Shown here: piece by piece, positions 59,703 to 64,000 of the stretch
How positions within the stretch are numbered: position 1 is the first letter of the stretch
Layout: every line of letters starts with the position of its first letter
Origin: an uncultured Erythrobacter sp.
GTDB taxonomy: Bacteria; Pseudomonadota; Alphaproteobacteria; Sphingomonadales; Sphingomonadaceae
Direction: 5' to 3'
Length of the DNA stretch: 64,000 nt
Assembly (NCBI RefSeq): GCF_958304185.1
Contig: NZ_OY284433.1
Coordinates: forward strand, 62,001-126,000
The notes under the pieces: generated by a model
Database searches by the model: none
Told to the model about the DNA's origin: nothing
The model's input: the letters and a program-made list of their open reading frames with translations, nothing else
Made by a program: the position numbers and the translations under genes

Positions 59703-61190
59703 TCAGGCAGCCTTGGGATCAGCAAAGGGAAGTTCGGCGTTCTTCTGTTCGGCAAGCGCCAGGTCGGTCAGCGATGTGGGATAGTCGCCGGTAAAACAGG
59801 CGTCGCAGAATTGCGGGCAGGTCTTGTTGCGCGCCTGTGATCCGACCGCGCGGTAAAGCCCGTCAATCGAGATGAAGGCGAGACTATCGGCCTTGATGAA
59901 CTGGCGCATCGGCTCCAGTTCCATGCGCGCGGCGAGCAGCTTGGAGCGTTCGGGCGTGTCGACGCCGTAGAAGCAGGAATGTGCCGTCGGCGGACTGGCG
60001 ACGCGGAAATGGACTTCCTTGGCGCCCGCTTCGCGCATCATCTCGACGATCTTCATCGAGGTGGTGCCGCGCACGATGGAATCGTCGATCAGCACGATCC
60101 GCTTGCCTTCGACCAGCGCGCGGTTGGCGTTGTGCTTGCGCTTGACGCTCGAATGGCGCGCGCCGTCCGACGGCTGGATGAAGGTCCGCCCGACATAGTG
60201 TGAGCGGATGATGCCGAGTTCGAACGGCAGGCCCGATTGCTGGGCAAAGCCGATGGCCGCCGGAACGCCGCTGTCGGGCACGGGCACCACCAGATCAGCC
60301 TCGCACGGGGATTCGAGCGCGAGCTGCATCCCGATCGCCTTGCGCGCTTCGTAAACCGAGCGCCCGGCAAAGACAGAATCCGGGCGGCTGAAATAGACGT
60401 GTTCAAAGATGCAGGGGCGCGGGGCGGGGCTACCGAACGGGCGCACCGAGCGAATTTCGCCAGCGAAATCGACCAGCACCAGCTCGCCCGGCTCGATCTC
60501 GCGGATCACTTCGGCGCCGACGACGTCGAAAGCCACGGTTTCTGAGGCGAACAAGATCGCATCGCCCATCCGGCCCATCACCAGCGGACGGATGCCGAGC
60601 GGATCGCGGCAGGCAATCATGCCCTCGGGCGTCATCACGATCAGCGCATAGGCGCCTTCGACCAGCCGCAGGGCATCCACCAGCCGGTCGGCAATGGTGG
60701 GATAGCGGCTGGTGGCAACGAGGTGGATGATCACCTCGGTGTCGGAGGTCGACTGGAAGATCGAACCCTTGTTGACCAGATCCTTGCGCAGGGTTCCAGC
60801 GTTGGAGATATTGCCGTTATGCGCCACGGCAAAGCCGCCGCTCGCCAGATCGGCATAGAGCGGCTGGACGTTGCGCAGCCCCGAACCACCGGTGGTCGAA
60901 TAGCGCACATGGCCCGCGGCCATATGGCCGGGCAGCGCCGCAATCGCTTCGGAGGAGGAGAAATTCTCGGCGACATGGCCAAGACCGCGGCTGGCGAAAA
61001 ATTCCTTGCCATCGAAGCTGACAATCCCGGCCGCTTCCTGCCCGCGATGCTGGAGCGCGTGAAGGCCCAGCGCGGTCGTCGCCGCAGCGTCATTGGCGCG
61101 GATCGCGCCGAAGATTCCGCATTCCTCGCGCAGCTTGTCGCCATCGCAATCGAGGAAGGGGTGAGTCACATTGAGGGGCGTCATCGGCAT
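59703..61190 (-). CDS. purF: Amidophosphoribosyltransferase
   Basis: A 495-residue enzyme for the first step of purine synthesis (PRPP + glutamine to phosphoribosylamine). After a short propeptide the nucleophile is Cys24 in 'EECGIFGA', exposed by self-processing. The N-terminal glutaminase domain has 'HALQHRGQEAAGI' and 'GHVRYSTTGGS'; the C-terminal phosphoribosyltransferase domain has 'VLIDDSIVRGTTS'. Start at 61190 (ATG) gives 'MPMTPLN'; a nearby ATG at 61184 is equally possible. The 216-base spacer upstream is shared with the divergent lolC. Confidence 0.96.
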   Translation of the reverse strand: MPMTPLNVTHPFLDCDGDKLREECGIFGAIRANDAAATTALGLHALQHRGQEAAGIVSFDGKEFFASRGLGHVAENFSSSEAIAALPGHMAAGHVRYSTTGGSGLRNVQPLYADLASGGFAVAHNGNISNAGTLRKDLVNKGSIFQSTSDTEVIIHLVATSRYPTIADRLVDALRLVEGAYALIVMTPEGMIACRDPLGIRPLVMGRMGDAILFASETVAFDVVGAEVIREIEPGELVLVDFAGEIRSVRPFGSPAPRPCIFEHVYFSRPDSVFAGRSVYEARKAIGMQLALESPCEADLVVPVPDSGVPAAIGFAQQSGLPFELGIIRSHYVGRTFIQPSDGARHSSVKRKHNANRALVEGKRIVLIDDSIVRGTTSMKIVEMMREAGAKEVHFRVASPPTAHSCFYGVDTPERSKLLAARMELEPMRQFIKADSLAFISIDGLYRAVGSQARNKTCPQFCDACFTGDYPTSLTDLALAEQKNAELPFADPKAA

Positions 61191-61406
61191 CACCAGACCT
61201 GTCCGCGAACCATGCTGCCGCGGCGCAAGGCTCCAATGGCGATGTGACGGATCAATTACAAGTCAAAGCACGCCCATCTGCCCCGGCTTTTTGCTGACTG
61301 CCGTATGACAGGCAGGCGCGGGGATAGGCTATAACATTGGATTGCCGCGAGCAGACAGGCGTTCTACAGGCAGGGTTCAGCCAATAACGGGCAACCCGCA
61401 CCTCTC
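61191..61406. promoter_or_regulatory. Divergent promoter region of purF and lolC
   Basis: A 216-base spacer between divergent genes. A -10-like TATAAC occurs at 61330-61335, 77 bases upstream of lolC, with ATGACA at 61305-61310 as an imperfect -35 candidate (19-base spacer, longer than ideal). I see no PurR-type palindrome or riboswitch. Confidence 0.3.
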
Positions 61407-62657
61407 ATGCTCTCCCCCTTCGAATGGATGATCGCCAAACGCTACCTCTGGCCCGGCAAGGGGGAGGCGTTCATTGCGCTTGTGGCTGGCATATCGGTCG
61501 GCGTGGTGGCGCTTTCGGTTGCGCTGCTGGTGGTCGTGATGAGCGTGATGAACGGGTTTCGCGGCGAATTGCTGGACAAGATCGTGGGGCTGAACGGCCA
61601 TGCGGTGGTGCAGGGCTATGACGGCAAGCTTACGGATTGGCGCGAAGTCATGGCCGATATCGAGAAAACGCCGGGCGTGGTTGAAGTCTCCCCGCTGATC
61701 GAACGGCCACTGCTCACCAGCTTCGGCGGGCGGGTCGAGGCGATTTTCCTGCGCGGCCAGTCCGACAAGGATATCGCCGCGCTGGGCGAGAAGGTGCTGC
61801 TCGGCGATATCCGCAGTCTGGCGGAGCCGGGTCAGGACGGCATGGGCCGGGTCGCAATCGGGAGCCGACTGGCGCAGAATCTCGGTATCCGGGTGGGCGA
61901 CGTCATCACCATCATCAATCCGGCCGGTCGCACCACGCCGTTCGGCACGTCGATCCGGCAGGTCGGTTATGAAGTCGGCGCGATCTTCGAGGTTGGTATC
62001 TACACCTTCGACGAGAAGTTCGTGATGCTGCCGCTGAAGGACGCCCAGCAGTTGTTGCTGATGGGCGATTCTGTCGCGCAGATCGAGGTGACGGTGGATG
62101 ACCCGGACAAGGTCGGCGAGATCCTCGCGCCCGTCTCCGCGCGGCTCACCGGCAAGGCCCTGATCGCGGACTGGAAGACAATGAACTCCGCCCTGTTCGA
62201 AGCCTTGCAGGTCGAGCGGGTGGCGATGTTCTTTGCGCTGTCGTTCATGGTTTTGGTCGCGGCGTTCAACATTCTGTCCAGCCTCGTCATGCTGGTGCGC
62301 GCCAAGACTCGCGACATCGCGATCATGCGCACGATGGGCGCAACGCGGCGCAGCCTGCTCAAGATCTTCGTCACCACCGGCACCACGGTGGGCGCGATCG
62401 GGACGATGACGGGGCTGGCACTCGGCGCGATCATCCTGTTCTTCCGCGAGCCGATTGTCGATTTCATCGCCTTTGCCACCGGACAGGAGATCTGGGACCC
62501 GCAGGTGCGGTTCCTCTCGACCCTGCCATCGCGCACCGATCCTTGGGAAGTCTTCGGCATTGTCATGCTGGCGCTAGGGATGAGCTTCCTCGCGACGCTC
62601 TACCCCGCGCTCAAGGCAGCGAACACCGATCCCGTCCAGGTGCTGCGTTATGAGTAG
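61407..62657 (+). CDS. lolC: Lipoprotein-releasing ABC transporter permease
   Basis: A 416-residue inner-membrane permease of the Lol pathway, which releases outer-membrane lipoproteins to the carrier LolA. Four transmembrane helices: about 25-45, 275-300, 320-350 and 370-400 with a large periplasmic domain (about 50-270). '[27 protein letters not shown]', split at the helix start, is the family N-terminus. The LolC/LolE distinction is uncertain: a single permease with LolD is common in alphaproteobacteria. Overlaps lolD by eight bases. Confidence 0.9.
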   Translation: MLSPFEWMIAKRYLWPGKGEAFIALVAGISVGVVALSVALLVVVMSVMNGFRGELLDKIVGLNGHAVVQGYDGKLTDWREVMADIEKTPGVVEVSPLIERPLLTSFGGRVEAIFLRGQSDKDIAALGEKVLLGDIRSLAEPGQDGMGRVAIGSRLAQNLGIRVGDVITIINPAGRTTPFGTSIRQVGYEVGAIFEVGIYTFDEKFVMLPLKDAQQLLLMGDSVAQIEVTVDDPDKVGEILAPVSARLTGKALIADWKTMNSALFEALQVERVAMFFALSFMVLVAAFNILSSLVMLVRAKTRDIAIMRTMGATRRSLLKIFVTTGTTVGAIGTMTGLALGAIILFFREPIVDFIAFATGQEIWDPQVRFLSTLPSRTDPWEVFGIVMLALGMSFLATLYPALKAANTDPVQVLRYE

Positions 62658-63342
62658 TCCTCTCGTCACTGGCGCACCGATCGTGTCCCTGCGCGGATTG
62701 AAGCGCGCCTTCGAACAGGGCGGGCAGCGGATCGAAGTGCTGCGCGGCATCGATCTCGACATCATGCCGGGTGAGATCGTCGCCCTGCTAGGCCCGTCGG
62801 GTTCCGGCAAATCGACCATGCTGCAAGCTGTCGGTCTGCTCGAAGGCGGGTTCGAAGGCTCGATCAGCGTGGCGGGCGAACGTGCCGAAGACCTCGCCAG
62901 TGATCAGCGCACCCGATTGCGGCGTGAACATCTCGGCTTCGTGTACCAGTTCCACCACCTGCTGCCCGATTTTAGCGCGCGCGAGAATGTGGAGATGCCG
63001 CAGATGATCCTCGGCGTAGCGCGGGCAGAGGCAGAGGCGCGGGCTGACAGCCTGCTCACCAGCCTCGGCCTCGGCCAGCGCCTGACCCACCGCCCCAGCC
63101 AGCTTTCGGGCGGGGAGCAACAGCGTGTCGCCGTCGCCCGCGCGCTCGCCAACCGGCCGACGCTGGTGCTGGCGGACGAGCCGACCGGCAACCTCGATGA
63201 AGTCACTGCCGATAATGTGCTGGCAGAGTTTCTCGCGCTGGTGCGGGGTGAGGGCAGCGCGGCGCTGGTCGCGACCCATAACGAACGCCTCGCGGCCAAA
63301 ATGGACCGGGTGGTGCGCCTCAAGGAAGGTGTGCTCGCCTAA
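62650..63342 (+). CDS. lolD: Lipoprotein-releasing ABC transporter ATPase
   Basis: A 230-residue ABC ATPase. Walker A 'GPSGSGKST', Q-loop in '[13 protein letters not shown]' (a LolD hallmark), signature 'LSGGEQQR', and Walker B 'LVLADEPT' with switch His in 'ATHNERLA'. It powers LolC. Ends 24 bases before a glutathione peroxidase gene. Confidence 0.95.
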   Translation: MSSPLVTGAPIVSLRGLKRAFEQGGQRIEVLRGIDLDIMPGEIVALLGPSGSGKSTMLQAVGLLEGGFEGSISVAGERAEDLASDQRTRLRREHLGFVYQFHHLLPDFSARENVEMPQMILGVARAEAEARADSLLTSLGLGQRLTHRPSQLSGGEQQRVAVARALANRPTLVLADEPTGNLDEVTADNVLAEFLALVRGEGSAALVATHNERLAAKMDRVVRLKEGVLA

Positions 63343-63366
63343 GCGCTTTAACAGGGGATCACGGAC

Positions 63367-63846
63367 ATGACGACGATTGCCGACTTCACCGTCACCACCA
63401 ACCGGGGTGAGCCCCTCGACCTCAAGGACAAGCTCGGCACAGTGCTGCTGGTGGTCAATACCGCGAGCAAGTGCGGCTTCACCCCGCAGTATGACGGGCT
63501 CGAAAAGCTGTTCCAGCAATACAAGGATCAGGGCTTCGAAGTGCTAGGCTTCCCCTGCAACCAGTTCGGCGGTCAGGAACCCGGCAATGCCGACGAGATT
63601 GCTGAATTCTGCAAGGTCAATTTCGGCGTCACCTTCCCGCTGATGGCCAAGATTGATGTCAACGGCACCAAGGCTTCGCCGCTGTATGACTGGATGAAGA
63701 CCTCGGCCAAGGGGCTGATGGGGTCGACCTCGATCAAGTGGAATTTCACCAAGTTCCTGATCGGCCGGGATGGCAACGTGGTGAAGCGCTACGGCCCGAC
63801 TGACGCGCCGGAAAAGATCGCGCGGGATATCGAAGCGCTGCTTTAG
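63367..63846 (+). CDS. Glutathione peroxidase family (thioredoxin-dependent type likely)
   Basis: A 159-residue peroxidase. Catalytic Cys36 in 'NTASKCGFTPQYDGL'; Gln and Trp of the tetrad in 'FPCNQFGGQEPG' and 'SIKWNFTKFL'; 'CKVNFGVTFP' contains a second Cys. In place of selenocysteine it has Cys, and many such enzymes use thioredoxin. It reduces lipid or hydrogen peroxides. Cytoplasmic. ATG follows GGGGATCACGGAC; it lies between lolD and a probable dnaE start. Confidence 0.93.
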   Translation: MTTIADFTVTTNRGEPLDLKDKLGTVLLVVNTASKCGFTPQYDGLEKLFQQYKDQGFEVLGFPCNQFGGQEPGNADEIAEFCKVNFGVTFPLMAKIDVNGTKASPLYDWMKTSAKGLMGSTSIKWNFTKFLIGRDGNVVKRYGPTDAPEKIARDIEALL

Positions 63847-63854
63847 CCCTAAAT

Positions 63855-63923
63855 CGTCGCCCCGGCCCCGAGCCGGGGTCGGTCTGAAATTGTGACCGAT
63901 CCCGGATCAAGTCCGGGACGACG
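63855..63923. repeat. Double-hairpin intergenic palindrome, copy 3
   Basis: Outer arms CGTCG...CGGTC (63855-63884) and GACCG...CGACG (63894-63923) invert each other. Inner hairpins are CCCCGGC-CCCGA-GCCGGGG and CCCGGA-TCAAG-TCCGGG. The architecture matches the elements at 4986 and 55652 although sequences differ. It sits just after the peroxidase stop. Confidence 0.8.
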
Positions 63924-63982
63924 AGAGTTTCCTGTGGAAGCCACCCTTGGCGCTGACGGAACGATTGCGCATATCTGCGTCC

Positions 63983-64000
63983 ATGCCCTTTGCTCCCTTC
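63983..64000 (+). CDS. dnaE: Probable start of DNA polymerase III alpha subunit (truncated by window end)
   Basis: ATG at 63983 opens a frame reading Met-Pro-Phe-Ala-Pro-Phe to the window edge, like the N-termini of sphingomonad DnaE. In related genomes dnaE often follows lolD and gpx. Only six codons are visible, so the call rests on context. Confidence 0.4.

Overview
The window is a gene-dense, GC-rich chromosomal segment from an alphaproteobacterium, most likely of the Sphingomonadales and probably Erythrobacteraceae (Erythrobacter/Porphyrobacter/Altererythrobacter type). This is inferred from protein character, alphaproteobacterial gene neighbourhoods (bamD-recN-ligA, sdhCDA, lolC-lolD-gpx followed by a probable dnaE start), a subclass B3 metallo-beta-lactamase of the kind described in Erythrobacter, and short double-hairpin intergenic repeats. 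I saw no rRNA, tRNA, CRISPR array, integrase or transposase.

Layout. 1-4.9 kb: 3' end of dnaN, a DUF2855 protein, a D-aminoacylase-type amidohydrolase, an exported glycerophosphodiesterase and a DUF427 protein. 5.1-7.8 kb: polyhydroxyalkanoate depolymerase and synthase (phaZ, phaC); a 3-hydroxybutyrate dehydrogenase lies far away at 47 kb. 8-13 kb: two tandem PAS-GGDEF-EAL-PilZ cyclic-di-GMP proteins, the second with a damaged EAL site; a stand-alone PilZ protein is at 58.5 kb. 13-15 kb: lepA. 15.3-18.5 kb: an accessory-looking stretch with a Flp pilin, two CsgG-like exported proteins in visibly AT-richer DNA, and an HTH protein.

18.7-31.9 kb: the bamD...recN...ligA axis, interrupted by a copper-resistance operon (copA-copB-copC) with a divergent CsoR repressor and two matching operators. 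After recN come two paralogous lipoprotein hydrolases, then ligA, which carries two in-frame palindromic-repeat insertions, then a dihaem cytochrome c, a CinA-like protein and a DGPF/ECF42-type sigma-factor pair. 31.9-34.5 kb (minus strand): SDR, B3 metallo-beta-lactamase, prmA. 34.6-41.7 kb: sdhCDA without sdhB, DUF962, a saccharopine-dehydrogenase-like protein, a DCC protein, a C13 peptidase, and a thioesterase-TetR-thioesterase operon with a palindromic operator.

41.7-49.3 kb: a phytase-like/cyclophilin fusion, a BlaI-M56 peptidase pair, a zinc metallopeptidase, 3-hydroxybutyrate dehydrogenase and an M28 peptidase. 49.3-64 kb: guaB, an RsmB-like methyltransferase, a TPR protein, a DUF1851-like protein, rppH, an HSL-type hydrolase, a YdjM-like membrane protein, a photolyase, a serine hydrolase, PilZ, SDR, purF, lolC, lolD, a glutathione peroxidase and probably the first codons of dnaE.

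Most of the window is core metabolism and envelope biogenesis. The most unusual signals are (1) repeat elements translated inside the essential ligase LigA, (2) a family of double-hairpin intergenic repeats whose arms vary in a paired way, (3) the CsgG-like tandem pair in low-GC DNA, and (4) the phytase-like/PPIase fusion.
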